A stretch of 64,000 nucleotides of DNA from an uncultured beta proteobacterium (GCA_903938815.1 CAJAES010000007.1:1-64000); one strand, 5' to 3'. Positions 45,819 to 57,331 are shown, counted from the stretch's first letter. The notes: a model not told the origin generated them from the sequence alone. Translations and numbers: made by a program.

Positions 45819-48618
45819 GCGTTGCGTCGAAGGTGGCGATGCGCTGCCGCTCCTGATCGACCACCGCTGCCGGCGCGCGCTGCACGAAGCTCGCGTTGCC
45901 CAGCTTGGCTTCGGCCTTCGCGATCTCGCCCTGCAGGCGTGAGATCTCCTTGCCCAGGCGCTCGCGTTCGGCGGCCAGGTCCACTTCCACGTGAAGCGCC
46001 ATGCGCAGCTCGCCGGCCGCCGTGACCGGCGAGGTGGCGGTGGCCTGTGCGAAGCCGGCCTCGTCGTCGAAGCGGCGAAGCTCCGACAGCCGCGCCAGTG
46101 CCTTCAGCACCGGGCCTGCGGTGTCCAGGAAGACTGCATCGCCCTGCACCAGCAGCGGCACGCGTTCGGCCGGGCTGAGGCTCATCTCGCTGCGCAGGTT
46201 GCGGCAGGCGCCGACCACGGCCTTCAGCCGCGACACCCAGGCGTCGGCGGCGGGGTCGACCTTCTCCAGCTGCGCCACCGGGTAGGCCGCGGCCGCCACG
46301 GTGTCGGCCGAGCCTTCGGCCTTGCGGCCGGCCACCACGGCCACGGTGTCCCACAGCTCGGCGGTGATGAAGGGCGCGACCGGGTGCAGCAGGCGCAGTA
46401 CCGTCTCGAGCGTGCGGATCAGCGTGCGCCGCGTGGCGCGCTGTTCGGCTTCGGTGCCGTTGGCGATCTGCACCTTGGCGATCTCGAGGTACCAGTCGCA
46501 GTACTCGTCCCAGACGAAGCTGTAGATCGTGTTGGCCACGTTGTCGAGGCGGTAGTCGGCGAAGCCCTGGGCCACGGCGGCTTCCACGCGCTGCAGTTCG
46601 CCCGTGATCCAGCGGTCGGCCATCGAGAACCGAAGGTAGCCGTGGAAGGGCTGGCCCGGCGCGCATTCCGCCTTGGTGTGCTCCTTCAGGCCGCAGTCCT
46701 GCGCCTGGCAGTTCATCAGCACGAAGCGGGTGGCGTTCCAGAGCTTGTTGCAGAAGTTGCGGTATCCCTCGCAACGCTTGCTGTCGAAGTTCAGGCTGCG
46801 GCCGAGCGTCGCCATGGCGGCGAACGTGAACCGCAGCGCGTCGGCCCCGTAGCCCGGGATGCCCTGCGGGAATTCCTTCTCGGTGGCGATGCGCACCTTG
46901 GGCGCCGTCTCGGGCTTGCGAAGGCCCACCACGCGCTTGTCCAGCAGCGCGGGCAGGCCGATGCCGTCGATCAGGTCCACGGGGTCAAGCACGTTGCCCT
47001 CGGACTTGCTCATCTTGTGGCCTTGCGCGTCGAGCACGAGGCCGTGGATGTACACGTGCCGGAACGGCACCTGCCCGGTGAAGTGCTTGGTCATCATGAT
47101 CATCCGGGCGACCCAGAAGAAGATGATGTCGTAGCCGGTCACGAGCACGGAGCTCGGCAGGAACAGGTCCTGCTCGACGGTCTTCGCTGGCCAGCCCAGC
47201 GTGGAGAAGGGCACCAGCGCCGACGAGTACCAGGTGTCGAGCACGTCCTCGTCGCGGGTCAGCTCGCCGGTGTAGCCCGCGGCCGTCGCCTTGGCTCGCG
47301 CCCCGGCTTCGTCGCGTGCGACAAAGAGCTCGCCACTCGAGCCGTACCAAGCGGGAATCTGGTGGCCCCACCAGAGCTGGCGGCTGATGCACCAGTCCTG
47401 GATGTTCTTCATCCACTGGTGATAGGTGTTGACCCAGTTCTCGGGCACGAAGCGGACCTCGCCGGTGTCCACCGCGTCGATGGCTTCCTGGGCGATGGAC
47501 TTGCCGTTCGCGCCGGGTTTGGTCATGGCCACGAACCACTGGTCGGTGAGCATGGGCTCCACGACCTGCCCCGTGCGGGCGCAGCGCGGCACCATCAGGC
47601 GGTGCTTGCGCGTCTCGACCAGCAGACCGAGGGCGTCGAGGTCGGCCACGATCTTCTTGCGGGCTACGAAGCGGTCGAGCCCGCGGTAGGCCTCGGGCGC
47701 GTTGTCGTTCACCGTGGCGTCGAGCGACAGCACCCCGATCGACGGCAGGCCGTGGCGCTGGCCCACCGCGTAGTCGTTCGCGTCGTGTGCTGGCGTGACC
47801 TTCACCACACCGGTGCCGAACTCGCGGTCGACGTAGTCGTCGGCGATGACCGGGATCTCGCGGCCCACCAGCGGCAGCGTCACGGTCTTGCCGATCAGCG
47901 CGGCGTAGCGCTCGTCTTCGGGGTGCACCATCACGGCCACGTCGCCCAGCATGGTCTCGGGGCGGGTGGTGGCCACCACCATCTGCCCGCTGCCGTCGGA
48001 CAGCGGGTAGGCGATGTGCCACAGGAAGCCGTCCTCCTCCGCGCTCTCGACCTCGAGGTCGGACACGGCGGATTTCAGGGCCGGATCCCAGCTGACGAGG
48101 CGCTTGCCGCGATAGATGAGGCCTTCCTCGAACAGGCGCACGAAGGTCTCGGTGACGACGGGCGAGAGCTTCTCGTCCATCGTGAAGTACTCGTGCTTCC
48201 AGCTCACGCTGTCGCCCATGCGGCGCATCTGCTGCGTGATGGTGGCGCCCGATGCCTTCTTCCAGTCCCAGACCTGGGCGACGAAGTTCTTGCGGCCGAG
48301 GTCGTGGCGGCTCCTGCCCTGGTCCTGGAGCTGGCGCTCGACGACGATCTGGGTGGCGATGCCGGCGTGGTCGGTGCCCGGCACCCACAGCGTGTTGAAG
48401 CCCCGCATGCGGTGGTAGCGCGTCAGCGAATCCATCACCGTCTGGTTGAAGGCGTGCCCCATGTGCAGCGTGCCCGTCACATTGGGTGGCGGCAGCTGGA
48501 TGCAGAACGAGGGCTTCGAGGGGTCCAGCGTCGGTTCGTACAGGCCGCTGGCCTCCCACAACGGGGCCCAGCGGGACTCGATGGCGGCGGGTTCGAAGGA
48601 CTTCGCGAGTTCGGTCAT
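45772..48618 (-). CDS. valS: Valyl-tRNA synthetase
   Basis: A 948-residue class I synthetase with an editing domain. The first signature is in [13 protein letters not shown] (HMGH near 52-55), the second is KMSKS at 535-539, and the CP1 editing region lies between. A C-terminal coiled coil ([25 protein letters not shown]) binds tRNA. The ATG begins [10 protein letters not shown]; the reading frame runs on upstream without similarity. Its last bases overlap the hydroxyacid dehydrogenase homologue. Confidence 0.97.
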   Translation of the reverse strand: MTELAKSFEPAAIESRWAPLWEASGLYEPTLDPSKPSFCIQLPPPNVTGTLHMGHAFNQTVMDSLTRYHRMRGFNTLWVPGTDHAGIATQIVVERQLQDQGRSRHDLGRKNFVAQVWDWKKASGATITQQMRRMGDSVSWKHEYFTMDEKLSPVVTETFVRLFEEGLIYRGKRLVSWDPALKSAVSDLEVESAEEDGFLWHIAYPLSDGSGQMVVATTRPETMLGDVAVMVHPEDERYAALIGKTVTLPLVGREIPVIADDYVDREFGTGVVKVTPAHDANDYAVGQRHGLPSIGVLSLDATVNDNAPEAYRGLDRFVARKKIVADLDALGLLVETRKHRLMVPRCARTGQVVEPMLTDQWFVAMTKPGANGKSIAQEAIDAVDTGEVRFVPENWVNTYHQWMKNIQDWCISRQLWWGHQIPAWYGSSGELFVARDEAGARAKATAAGYTGELTRDEDVLDTWYSSALVPFSTLGWPAKTVEQDLFLPSSVLVTGYDIIFFWVARMIMMTKHFTGQVPFRHVYIHGLVLDAQGHKMSKSEGNVLDPVDLIDGIGLPALLDKRVVGLRKPETAPKVRIATEKEFPQGIPGYGADALRFTFAAMATLGRSLNFDSKRCEGYRNFCNKLWNATRFVLMNCQAQDCGLKEHTKAECAPGQPFHGYLRFSMADRWITGELQRVEAAVAQGFADYRLDNVANTIYSFVWDEYCDWYLEIAKVQIANGTEAEQRATRRTLIRTLETVLRLLHPVAPFITAELWDTVAVVAGRKAEGSADTVAAAAYPVAQLEKVDPAADAWVSRLKAVVGACRNLRSEMSLSPAERVPLLVQGDAVFLDTAGPVLKALARLSELRRFDDEAGFAQATATSPVTAAGELRMALHVEVDLAAERERLGKEISRLQGEIAKAEAKLGNASFVQRAPAAVVDQERQRIATFDATLSRLLDQQRRLPSSP

Positions 48619-48733
48619 GGCAGGGTGCGCCGACACGCCGACAGGGCGGGATGTCAACGGATTCGGGGGGCCGGGAGTTGGATGCATGATTGTAGGTGTC
48701 GGGCCCCGACGCCCCATCGCCCAGGAGACGTGC

Positions 48734-50047
48734 ATGAAGTTACGCCAACTCGCCGCGCTGTTCTGCAGCGCCGTCCTGCTCACGGCCTGCGGCGGCGGGA
48801 CATCCGGCCGCTGCGATGGCAACGACGACAAGTCCTGGCTGTGCGGCTACATGTCGGAGTGGTACTTCTGGTACGCCACGTCGCCCACGCCCGCGCCTTC
48901 CGCGTATGCCTCGCTCGACAGCTACTTCAACGCGCTGCTGTTCCAGGGCGACGCCACCTTCCCGGCGGACGGCTACAGCTACTACGAGCCCACCGCCAGC
49001 TTCAACCAGTTCTTCGGTGACGGCGAGACCTTGGGCTACGGCCTGTTCGTCGCCGGCCTCGAGGTGGAGGGGCGCCCCGACCTCCCGCTGCGGGTGCGCT
49101 ACATCGAGCCCCGCTCGGATGCTGCCTTCAAGGGCCTGCAGCGCGGCGACGAGATCCTGCTGATCAACGGCGTGGCGGCTTCCAGCTACATCGCCCAGAA
49201 CGACTTCTCCGTGCTCTCGCCCGAGAACTCGGGTGAATCGCTGAACCTGCTCGTGCGCGGGCCGGGCGGTGACCGCAACGTGACGCTGGTGGCGAACGTC
49301 TATGCGCTCACGCCGGTCTCCACGACGAACATCGTCACCACGGCCCTGGGGCGCCGCATGGGCTACATCCTGGTCAAGGACATGATCAGCCAGGTCGATG
49401 CGCCGCTGGAGACCGCGTTCGCGCAGTTCCGCGCTCAGGGCGTAACCGAGGTGGTGGTCGATCTCCGCTACAACGGCGGCGGCCTGGTGTCGGTGGGCGG
49501 CAACATCGCCTCCTATGTCGGCGGCAGCCGCAGCAGCGGTCAGGTCTACGCCCGCCTGCTCTACAACGACCAGCGCGCGGCCTTCAACAACCAGGACTTC
49601 CGCTTCACCAATCCGGCCTCGGCGCTGGGCCTGTCGCGCGTGTACGTGCTCACCGGGGCGCGCACCTGCTCGGCCAGCGAGCAGGTCATCAACGGCCTGC
49701 GGCCATTCGTCAACGTGGTGCAGATCGGCGACACCACCTGCGGCAAGCCGGTGGGCTTCCTGCCCACGCCTTACCAGGGCAACACCTACAGCGTCGTGAA
49801 CTTCGAGTCCGTGAACCAGCTCAACCAGGGCCGGTACTTCGACGGCCTGGCGCCCAACTGCTCGCTGACCGACGACCTCGACCACCCGCTGGGCTCGCCC
49901 GACGAAGGGCTGCTCGCCGCTGCCCGCCTTCATGCCGACACCGGCGCCTGCCCGGCGTCAGCGCGGCGCGCCCAGCCGCTGGCGGCCCGTGCCGCCGGGC
50001 GGCGCCTGGTGGAACCGGGCGAGCGCCAGGGCATGCTCGCGCGCTGA
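48734..50047 (+). CDS. S41 family peptidase, lipoprotein
   Basis: A 437-residue predicted lipoprotein (L-T-A-C, Cys19). A PDZ-like part (about 100-180, with [23 protein letters not shown]) is followed by the S41 protease fold with [10 protein letters not shown] and the nucleophile region [11 protein letters not shown]. This is the tail-specific/C-terminal protease family, anchored in the envelope; the catalytic Lys expected later is not obvious to me. GGAGA lies 8-9 nt ahead of the ATG. It is divergent from valS. Confidence 0.88.
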   Translation: MKLRQLAALFCSAVLLTACGGGTSGRCDGNDDKSWLCGYMSEWYFWYATSPTPAPSAYASLDSYFNALLFQGDATFPADGYSYYEPTASFNQFFGDGETLGYGLFVAGLEVEGRPDLPLRVRYIEPRSDAAFKGLQRGDEILLINGVAASSYIAQNDFSVLSPENSGESLNLLVRGPGGDRNVTLVANVYALTPVSTTNIVTTALGRRMGYILVKDMISQVDAPLETAFAQFRAQGVTEVVVDLRYNGGGLVSVGGNIASYVGGSRSSGQVYARLLYNDQRAAFNNQDFRFTNPASALGLSRVYVLTGARTCSASEQVINGLRPFVNVVQIGDTTCGKPVGFLPTPYQGNTYSVVNFESVNQLNQGRYFDGLAPNCSLTDDLDHPLGSPDEGLLAAARLHADTGACPASARRAQPLAARAAGRRLVEPGERQGMLAR

Positions 50048-50140
50048 GGGCTGCGGGCCCCAACGCAGCCGCAACGCAGCCGCAACGCCGTGGGTGCATC
50101 CTGCCCAGGCGGCATCCGCCGCGTGAGGCAGGGAGCCCCG

Positions 50141-50365
50141 ATGCACGGATCGAACCCACCGGACGGATCGCTCGGCCCCGACCCCCGCGACCCCTCGTCG
50201 GCACGGCGTCTTCTCCTGACGGTGTGGACGCCGCGGCCGGGCGCATTCAGCGCTCGCGCCGTGCTCGACGACGGCACCCTGCGCGACTTCGACAGCCCGT
50301 TCGAGCTCGTGCGGTTTCTCAGCAGTCCGGTGGCACCGGCGCGGTTGGAACAGGGGCTGCGCTGA
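50141..50365 (+). CDS. Small protein preceding a BTAD-type regulator
   Basis: A 74-residue protein without signal peptide or cysteine. It has an N-terminal Pro/Ser/Asp-rich part and then RRLLLTVWTPRPGAFSARAVLDDGTLRDFDSPFELVRFLSS. The pattern of a strand with W, an RA-V strand and a terminal F-x-S-x-x-x-L-x-x-F-L helix resembles small proteins I have seen beside BTAD-type regulators; this is from memory. CAGGGA precedes the start. It lies 26 bp before the large regulator gene and is probably cotranscribed. Confidence 0.6.
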   Translation: MHGSNPPDGSLGPDPRDPSSARRLLLTVWTPRPGAFSARAVLDDGTLRDFDSPFELVRFLSSPVAPARLEQGLR

Positions 50366-50391
50366 CGGGCCATCTGCTGGCATCATGAGCC

Positions 50392-53300
50392 ATGCTGGCC
50401 CTGGAGGTTCTCGGCCCGGTCGTGCTGCTTCGCGATGGCGTTCCCGTGTCGCTCGGCGTTCGCAAGACCCAGGCCCTGCTGGCGCTGCTGGCCATCGGCG
50501 GGCGCTGCGCCCGCGTGCGCGCCGCGCATCTGCTGTGGCCGACCCTGGACGAAAGCAGCGCCCGGCGCAACCTCAGGCGTGAGCTTGCGCGCCTGCGCGA
50601 GGCCGGTGCCAGCGAGGTGGTCATTGCCGACTCCGAGAACCTCGCCATCGCCGCGGAGGTCTCCTGCGACGCCCAGGACTTCGTGGCCGCGGTGCAGGCT
50701 GGCAACGCGATCGCGGCGCTGAAGCTATGGCGCGGGGAACCGGCGGCCGCGCTGCGGATGGACGCCGACGACGGCGGATTCGACGACTGGCTGCGTGTCG
50801 AGCAGGCGCGCCTGATGACGCTATGGCGCCACGCGATGACCCAGGCGGCTGCGCAGCACGAAGCCGCCGGTGACGATGCTGCCGCCATTGCAACCCTGCG
50901 GGCACTGCTGGCAGACGACCCGCTGCAGGAGCGCGACCACCGCGCGCTGATCCGTGTCTACGCTTCGTCGGGCCGCCGTGAGGACGCCTTGGCGCAGTAC
51001 CGGCGCTGCCGTGACCTCCTGCGCGACGAACTCGGTCTGGAACCCATGGCCGAGACGGAAGCGGTCGCCGCCGCCATCCGCGGCGCACCGAGCGTGGCGC
51101 GGCACGGGCCTTCCCATGCCGCGCCTGCCCCGCCGGCCATGCCCGGTCGCTGCACCTTGCCCAGGCACCTGCCCTTCGTGGGTCGCGAAGCCGAGGTGGC
51201 CCGCCTCGACCAGGCCTGGCTCGATGGCCGCGCGGTGCTGATCGAAGGCGAGAGTGGCATCGGCAAGAGCCGGCTGGCGCTGGACGTGGCCAAGGCGCGG
51301 GGCTCCTGCGCCCTGGTGCGCTGCATGCCAGGCGACGCGCAACTGCCCTACGGCAGCTTTTCCCGCGTGCTGCGAACGCTGGTCGGCCCCGACCCGGCCT
51401 TGGGTGCGCTGCCCGGGTGGGCCCGCACGGAACTGGCGCGCCTGCTGCCCGAACTGGGCGCCGTGCCGCTGCCCCTGCGCACGGCCGAGGAGCGCGCCCG
51501 ATTCTTCGAGGCCTGCGCGCTGAGCTGGCAGGTGCTGGCTGGTGACGACTTCGACGTCCTGCTACTCGACGACTGCCATCTGGCCGACAGCGCCAGCCTG
51601 GATCTGCTGGTTCATGTGGCCCAGCGCCGCCGCGAGCTCGGCCATGGCGGCGCCCGCGAGTGGCTGCTGCTGCGCCCGGAGATGGAGCCGGGGCGGCTGA
51701 GGCGACTGCGCGAAGGCCTGCAGGCAGACTCTCTCACGCTGCCTCCGCTCGACGGGCTTGCGGTCTACGAACTCGTGCGCAGGCTGTCCGGCGCCGAGGA
51801 CCCAGCCCGATTCGCCAGGCGGCTCCAGCAGGCCACCGGCGGCAACGCATTCTTCATTGCCGAGTCCCTTCGGCACCTGGTCGAGGCCGCGCTGATCACC
51901 TCTGATGCCCACGGCCGTTGGCGCACCCCGTTCGATGCCGATACGAACGACTACGCCGAACTGCCGGTGCCCGCCAGCGTGCGTGAAGCCGTGCTGGCGC
52001 GCACGCGGCGCCTGGGCCTGGCTGCGGCGCGGGTACTGGAGACGGCTGCGCTCGTCGCCGAGCCCTTCGCACCGGCCTTGCTGGCGTCGGCCTGCGCCTT
52101 GTCGGAACTGGAAGGGGTCCTTGCCGTCGAGGAGGCGGTGGGTGCGCAATTGCTGCGCGAACACGAAGCCGGCGGATTTGCCTTTGCGCATGATCTGGTG
52201 CGCCACTCGCTGGAGGCCGGTTTGTCGCCGACCCGCCGGCGGCTCGTGCACCGGCGGCTCGCGCTCGGCGCAGTGGCGGCCGGCGCACCCCCGGCGGTCA
52301 TCGCGGCCCACCACGAGGCCAGCGGCGATCCGGCACGTGCCTTGCCCTATCGGGTCGAGGCGGGTCGACAGGCGCGCGACCTGCACGCGCTGCCGGCGGC
52401 CATTGCCCATTGGCGCGCGGCGCTCGAAGACGGCCCCACGCCGGCGCAGGCGATGGAACTGCACGGGCTGCTGATGCAGGCGCTCTCCGGCGCCAGCCGC
52501 CGCGATGAAAGCCTGGCCCATGCCGCCGAGCTGATCGCGGCCGCAGCCGGGGCGCCGCCCGAAGTGCAGGTGGATGTGCAGATCAGCGTGGCCGATCTCG
52601 AGGCACGGCAGAGCCTGCCGAAGGCGGCTCTGGACCGGCTCGACGCGTTGCCGCCGCTGGCGGATGCCGCCCAGCGTGCCCGCTCGCTCGCCGTGCGCGC
52701 CGATGCGCTCTACGGCCTCGGGGATACCGCTGGCGCCACGGCAGCCGGACGGGCGGCGCTCGCGCTGCCGGAATTGCCGGCGCCGGACCGTCGTGAACTG
52801 CTGGACACGCTCGCGCTGCTGGAGCACGCGGCTGGGCGTCCGCAGGCCGCCATGCAGTGGGCGCAGACCCTGCTGGACGACAGCCGGGCGTCCCGCGACG
52901 AAGCCTGGCAGGCCCGTGCCCTGCTGCGCCTGGGCGCCAACCTGCTCGACTCCGGCCGGCAGGCCGCCGCCGAGGTGTCCTTGAACGAGGCGGAGGCACT
53001 GAGCCGGCGCCTGGGCCGGGTGGCGTTGCAGCGCCTGGCTCAGTTCGGGCTCAGCCGCATGCATGGCATGCAGAGCCAGCCTGTGGCGGCGCTGGCAGCC
53101 GCGCAGCAGGCCTGGGCGCTGTCGCCCGAGCCCACCGGCCAGCTGCGGGCGATGCTGCGAGGCGCGCTCATCCAGGCCCACACGGCCTGCGGTGATCTGG
53201 GCGCGGCGTGGACGCACGCCGCGGCGGCACTCCAGGAGCGGCAGCCCTCGGGCGGCCCCCAGCCTGCGATCTACGCGCTCGCCCCTGCGCTGGAACTGTT

Positions 53301-53892
53301 CGCGTGGGTGGGCGCCGAGGCCTGGGCTCAGCCCTGGCTGGCCACCCTGGACGACGAGCGGCTGCGCCCGATGCCCTTCCATGGCCACGCACTGTGGCTG
53401 GCCCGCTGCCGCTTCGAGCTGCTGACGGGGCGGATCGACGCGGCGCAGGCCACGCTGGCCCAGGTGCATCTGCCGCCTGGGCAGGCAGGGCTGCACAACG
53501 CCGTGCGTCGGGCCGAACTGCAGGCCCGGCTGTCGCTGGCCCGCCGCGACTGGAAGTCCGCCCTGGACGCCTTGCCGGCGTCCGATGCGCCCGGCATGAA
53601 CGGTGAACTGGCGCAGCGCGTGCTCGCCATCCGCCTGACAGCGGAGTCTGCGGACGGCGGGCCGACCGACGCCACCTGCGCGGCGGCCCGGGCCGCGTTG
53701 CAATCGGAATCCGGCCACGCGCTGGCGGCGCTGATGCTGCACGCCGCGCTGGCCGCAGCCGGACGGGACGACACGCCCGGCGCGTTCCGCGCGCGCTGCG
53801 AGGCGCTGGCGGTCGGATTGCGGAACTTCCCGCTGCTGGAGGCCGTCTTCCGGCGGCGGCTTGTCCAGCTGCGGGCGGGGTCGATCACATGA
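50392..53892 (+). CDS. BTAD-domain transcriptional activator with AAA ATPase
   Basis: A 1166-residue regulator of the SARP/LuxR-ATPase type. Residues 1-95 form a winged-helix OmpR-like DNA-binding domain ([42 protein letters not shown]). The BTAD helical domain follows to about 235. An AAA/STAND ATPase begins near 265 with Walker A GESGIGKS at 286-293 and Walker [12 protein letters not shown]. From about 640 on, the chain is TPR-like helical repeats that should bind a partner or signal. The stop overlaps the convergent guaC end by 8 bp. The regulated genes are unknown. Confidence 0.9.
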   Translation: MLALEVLGPVVLLRDGVPVSLGVRKTQALLALLAIGGRCARVRAAHLLWPTLDESSARRNLRRELARLREAGASEVVIADSENLAIAAEVSCDAQDFVAAVQAGNAIAALKLWRGEPAAALRMDADDGGFDDWLRVEQARLMTLWRHAMTQAAAQHEAAGDDAAAIATLRALLADDPLQERDHRALIRVYASSGRREDALAQYRRCRDLLRDELGLEPMAETEAVAAAIRGAPSVARHGPSHAAPAPPAMPGRCTLPRHLPFVGREAEVARLDQAWLDGRAVLIEGESGIGKSRLALDVAKARGSCALVRCMPGDAQLPYGSFSRVLRTLVGPDPALGALPGWARTELARLLPELGAVPLPLRTAEERARFFEACALSWQVLAGDDFDVLLLDDCHLADSASLDLLVHVAQRRRELGHGGAREWLLLRPEMEPGRLRRLREGLQADSLTLPPLDGLAVYELVRRLSGAEDPARFARRLQQATGGNAFFIAESLRHLVEAALITSDAHGRWRTPFDADTNDYAELPVPASVREAVLARTRRLGLAAARVLETAALVAEPFAPALLASACALSELEGVLAVEEAVGAQLLREHEAGGFAFAHDLVRHSLEAGLSPTRRRLVHRRLALGAVAAGAPPAVIAAHHEASGDPARALPYRVEAGRQARDLHALPAAIAHWRAALEDGPTPAQAMELHGLLMQALSGASRRDESLAHAAELIAAAAGAPPEVQVDVQISVADLEARQSLPKAALDRLDALPPLADAAQRARSLAVRADALYGLGDTAGATAAGRAALALPELPAPDRRELLDTLALLEHAAGRPQAAMQWAQTLLDDSRASRDEAWQARALLRLGANLLDSGRQAAAEVSLNEAEALSRRLGRVALQRLAQFGLSRMHGMQSQPVAALAAAQQAWALSPEPTGQLRAMLRGALIQAHTACGDLGAAWTHAAAALQERQPSGGPQPAIYALAPALELFAWVGAEAWAQPWLATLDDERLRPMPFHGHALWLARCRFELLTGRIDAAQATLAQVHLPPGQAGLHNAVRRAELQARLSLARRDWKSALDALPASDAPGMNGELAQRVLAIRLTAESADGGPTDATCAAARAALQSESGHALAALMLHAALAAAGRDDTPGAFRARCEALAVGLRNFPLLEAVFRRRLVQLRAGSIT

Positions 53893-54862
53893 ACAGGTGT
53901 TCGCCGGCGTTCTCGCCGCCCAGGATCACGTAGTTCACGCGCTTCAGGTCGGCCAGCACGCGGCCGCCCGAGTAGCTGATGGAGCTCTGGAGGTCTTCGC
54001 GCATCTCGCGCAGTGTTTCCTCGAGCCGGCCCTTGATGGGCTCGAGGATGCGCTTGCCTTCCACGTGCTTGTACTCGCCCTTGTTGAAGTCCGAGGCCGA
54101 GCCGTAGTACTCCTTGTAGAGCTTGCCGTCGACCTCGACGGTCTGCCCGGGGCTCTCCTCGTGCCCGGCGAAGAGCGAGCCGATCATGACCATCGCGGCG
54201 CCGAAGCGCACGCTCTTGGCGATGTCGCCATGGTGGCGGATGCCGCCGTCCGCGATGATGGGCTTGGTGGCCACGCGGGCGCACCATTTCAGCGCGCTCA
54301 GCTGCCAGCCGCCCGTGCCGAAGCCCGTCTTGAGCTTGGTGATGCAGACCTTGCCCGGGCCGACGCCCACCTTGGTGGCGTCCGCGCCCCAGTTCTCGAG
54401 GTCGATCACGGCTTCGGGCGTGGCCACGTTGCCGGCGATCACGAAGGCTTGCGGCAGCTTCGACTTGATGTGCTCGATGGTCTTGCGCACGCTCTCGGCG
54501 TGCCCGTGGGCGATGTCGATGGTGATGTAGTCGGCGCCCACGCCGTCGGCTGCGAGCTGGTCGATCACCGCGAAATCCTGGGGCTTGACGCCCGAGCTGA
54601 TCGACACGAACAGGCCCTTGTCGCGCATGCGGCGTGCGAAGGCCACGTTGTCGAGGTCGAACCGGTGCATCACGTAGAAGTGGCCGCTGCGGGCCAGCAG
54701 TTCGGCGATGGACTCGTCGATCACCGTCTTCATGTTGCTCGGCACGGCCGGCAGCACGAAGCGGCGGCCGCCGAACATCACCGAGGGATCGCACTCGCTG
54801 CGGCTCTCCACGCGGCACTGACGCGGCAGCAGCAGGATGTTGTCGTAGTCGAAGATATCCAT
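53885..54862 (-). CDS. guaC: GMP reductase
   Basis: A 325-residue enzyme that reduces GMP to IMP with NADPH, returning guanine to the purine pool. The start [22 protein letters not shown] and the catalytic cysteine loop [21 protein letters not shown] are diagnostic. It lacks CBS domains, so it is not IMP dehydrogenase. In sequence and length it looks like the Bacillus type (GuaC2) rather than the 347-residue E. coli type. A minus-strand terminator lies 20 bp ahead of the ATG, which may regulate it. Convergent overlap of 8 bp with the BTAD regulator. Confidence 0.95.
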   Translation of the reverse strand: MDIFDYDNILLLPRQCRVESRSECDPSVMFGGRRFVLPAVPSNMKTVIDESIAELLARSGHFYVMHRFDLDNVAFARRMRDKGLFVSISSGVKPQDFAVIDQLAADGVGADYITIDIAHGHAESVRKTIEHIKSKLPQAFVIAGNVATPEAVIDLENWGADATKVGVGPGKVCITKLKTGFGTGGWQLSALKWCARVATKPIIADGGIRHHGDIAKSVRFGAAMVMIGSLFAGHEESPGQTVEVDGKLYKEYYGSASDFNKGEYKHVEGKRILEPIKGRLEETLREMREDLQSSISYSGGRVLADLKRVNYVILGGENAGEHLFM

Positions 54863-54881
54863 GGATCGGGCTCGCAGGCAA

Positions 54882-54916
54882 CAAAAAACCGGCCGGGACG
54901 AAACGTCCGGGCCGGT
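54882..54916 (-). terminator. Intrinsic terminator in guaC leader (possible attenuator)
   Basis: On the minus strand, accggcccggacg and cgtcccggccggt form a 13-bp stem with one mismatch and a TTT loop, followed directly by TTTTTT. It lies 20 bp ahead of the guaC ATG and in guaC's orientation, with no gene of that strand upstream within the divergent interval to uvrD. If guaC's promoter is further out, transcripts must pass this terminator. Confidence 0.75.
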
Positions 54917-55012
54917 GGCGAATTCTACGCGGACAGGGCGCGTCGGCCGCGCGCGGGCCCTGGATGTGCGGTCCGGTGCAGTTTGGGGGGGAGGGGGCTC
55001 CTAGAATGCCCC

Positions 55013-57331
55013 ATGTCCATTGCTCCCGTCACGACCGATCGCCTGCTGCAAGGCCTGAACCCTGAACAACTCGCCGCCGTGACGCTGGGCGCCGAGCCCA
55101 GCCTCATCCTGGCAGGCGCGGGGTCGGGCAAGACCCGGGTCCTGACCACCCGCATCGCCTGGCTGATGCAGACCGGGCAGCTCTCGCCGGGCGGGGTGAT
55201 GGCCGTCACCTTCACGAACAAGGCCGCCAAGGAGATGCTGACGCGGCTGTCGGCCATGCTGCCGGTGGCCGTGCGCGGCATGTGGATCGGAACCTTCCAC
55301 GGGCTGTGCAACCGTTTCCTGCGCGCCCACTGGAAGCTCGCCGGCCTGCCGCAGGGCTTCCAGATCCTCGACAGCAGCGACCAGCTCTCGGCCGTCAAGC
55401 GCGTGATCAAGGGCCTCGGTCTGGACGAGGAGCGCTTCGTGCCGAAGCAGGTGACCTGGTTCATCGCCGGCAGCAAGGAAGAAGGCCTGCGCCCGCGCGA
55501 TGTCGAGCTGCGCGACGAGCACACCCGCACCCTGGTGAACATCTACGAGACCTACGAGGCGCAGTGCGCGCGCGAGGGCGTGGTCGATTTCGCCGAGCTG
55601 ATGCTGCGCAGCTACGAACTGATGCGCGACAACGACGCGCTGCGCGAGCACTACCAGCGCCGCTTCCAGCACCTGCTGGTCGACGAGTTCCAGGACACCA
55701 ACCGCCTGCAGTACGCATGGCTGAAGATGTTCGCGCCGCCGGGGCGTGGGCAGGGCGTGTTCGCGGTGGGCGACGACGACCAGAGCATCTACGCCTTCCG
55801 GGGCGCGCGCGTCGGCAACATGGCCGACTTCGAGCGCGAGTACGCCGTCAAGCGGGTGGTCAAGCTCGAGCAGAACTACCGCAGCTACGGCCACATCCTG
55901 GATGCCGCCAACGACCTGATTTCGCACAACCAGCACCGGCTGGGCAAGAACCTGCGCACCGATGCCGGCCCCGGCGAGCCCGTGCGGGTGCACGAGGCCA
56001 CCAGCGACTACGCCGAGGCGCAGTGGTTTCTGGAAGAAGCCCAGCAGCTGCGCCGGGGCGGTACGCCGCTGCAGCAGATCGCGCTGCTGTACCGCAGCAA
56101 CGCGCAGAGCCGCGTGATCGAGAGCGCGCTCTTCAATGCCGGCGTGCCCTACCGCGTCTATGGCGGCCTGCGCTTCTTCGAGCGAGCCGAGGTCAAGCAT
56201 GCGCTGGCCTACCTGCGCCTGCTCGAGAACCCGAACGACGACACCAGCTTCCTGCGCGTCGTGAACTTCCCCACCCGGGGCATCGGCGCGCGCAGCATCG
56301 AGCAACTGCAGGACGCCGCCCGTGCCAGCGGCCGCAGCCTCGTGCAGAGCGTCGGCGCGCTCAGCGGCCGCAGCGGCGTGGCGCTGGCCGCGTTCGTGAA
56401 GCTGATCGAGGACCTGCGCGACCGCACCCGCGGCATGACGCTGCGCGAGATCATCCAGCACATGCTGCAGGCCTCGGGCCTGATCGACTTCTACCGGACC
56501 GACAAGGAAGGCCAGGACCGCATCGAGAACCTGGAGGAACTGGTCAACGCCGCCGAGGCCTTCGTGACCCAGGAGGGATTCGGCAAGGATGCCGTGGCGC
56601 TGCCGGTCGACGAGCAGGGCGGCGGCCCCGCGCCGGTGCCCGACGCCGAGACGGGCGAGATCATGAGCCCGCTGGCCGCCTTCCTGACCCACGCCAGCCT
56701 CGAGGCCGGAGACAACCAGGCCCAGGCCGGCGCCGATGCCGTGCAGCTCATGACGGTGCATTCCGCCAAGGGCCTGGAGTTTGACGCCGTGTTCATCACC
56801 GGGGTCGAGGAAGGCCTGTTCCCGCACGAGAACTCCCTGACCGACGCCGACGGCGTCGAGGAGGAACGGCGGCTCATGTACGTGGCCATCACGCGTGCCC
56901 GCAAACGGCTGTACCTGAGCTTCAGCCAGACGCGCATGCTGCACGGCCAGACCCGCTACAACGTCAAGAGCCGTTTCTTCGACGAGTTGCCCGAGAGCGC
57001 TCTGAAGTGGCTCACGCCGCGCCAGCAGGGCTTCAGTACGGGCTATGCCCGCGAATACCAGCAGGCCTGGCAGCGCGGCAGCGGCCTGAGCGGCATCGTC
57101 GGCGCCGGCCGCGTGGAGCCACCGACGCCGCCGGCCATGCAGGCGGCGCAGGCCGCGCGCGAGAACCACGGCCTGAAGGTGGGCAAGTCGGTCTTCCACA
57201 CGAAGTTCGGCGAAGGCGTCGTGCTGACGCTCGAAGGCAGCGGCGCCGATGCGCGTGCGCAGGTCAACTTCGGGCGCCACGGCGCCAAGTGGTTGGCGCT
57301 GTCGGTGGCCAAGCTGACCCCGATCGACTGA
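55013..57331 (+). CDS. uvrD: ATP-dependent DNA helicase UvrD/PcrA
   Basis: A 772-residue superfamily 1 helicase (3'-5') for nucleotide-excision and mismatch repair. Walker A is AGAGSGKTRVL, motif II LVDEFQDTN, motif III VGDDDQSIYAFRGA, motif VI VAITRARKRLYLS. The C-terminal GKSVFHTKFGEGVVLTLEG Tudor-like segment, which binds RNA polymerase in homologues, is present. A TAGAAT box ends 5 nt before the ATG, and a run of 7 G, A and 5 G lies 15 nt further upstream. The reading frame runs on upstream but without similarity. Confidence 0.95.
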   Translation: MSIAPVTTDRLLQGLNPEQLAAVTLGAEPSLILAGAGSGKTRVLTTRIAWLMQTGQLSPGGVMAVTFTNKAAKEMLTRLSAMLPVAVRGMWIGTFHGLCNRFLRAHWKLAGLPQGFQILDSSDQLSAVKRVIKGLGLDEERFVPKQVTWFIAGSKEEGLRPRDVELRDEHTRTLVNIYETYEAQCAREGVVDFAELMLRSYELMRDNDALREHYQRRFQHLLVDEFQDTNRLQYAWLKMFAPPGRGQGVFAVGDDDQSIYAFRGARVGNMADFEREYAVKRVVKLEQNYRSYGHILDAANDLISHNQHRLGKNLRTDAGPGEPVRVHEATSDYAEAQWFLEEAQQLRRGGTPLQQIALLYRSNAQSRVIESALFNAGVPYRVYGGLRFFERAEVKHALAYLRLLENPNDDTSFLRVVNFPTRGIGARSIEQLQDAARASGRSLVQSVGALSGRSGVALAAFVKLIEDLRDRTRGMTLREIIQHMLQASGLIDFYRTDKEGQDRIENLEELVNAAEAFVTQEGFGKDAVALPVDEQGGGPAPVPDAETGEIMSPLAAFLTHASLEAGDNQAQAGADAVQLMTVHSAKGLEFDAVFITGVEEGLFPHENSLTDADGVEEERRLMYVAITRARKRLYLSFSQTRMLHGQTRYNVKSRFFDELPESALKWLTPRQQGFSTGYAREYQQAWQRGSGLSGIVGAGRVEPPTPPAMQAAQAARENHGLKVGKSVFHTKFGEGVVLTLEGSGADARAQVNFGRHGAKWLALSVAKLTPID

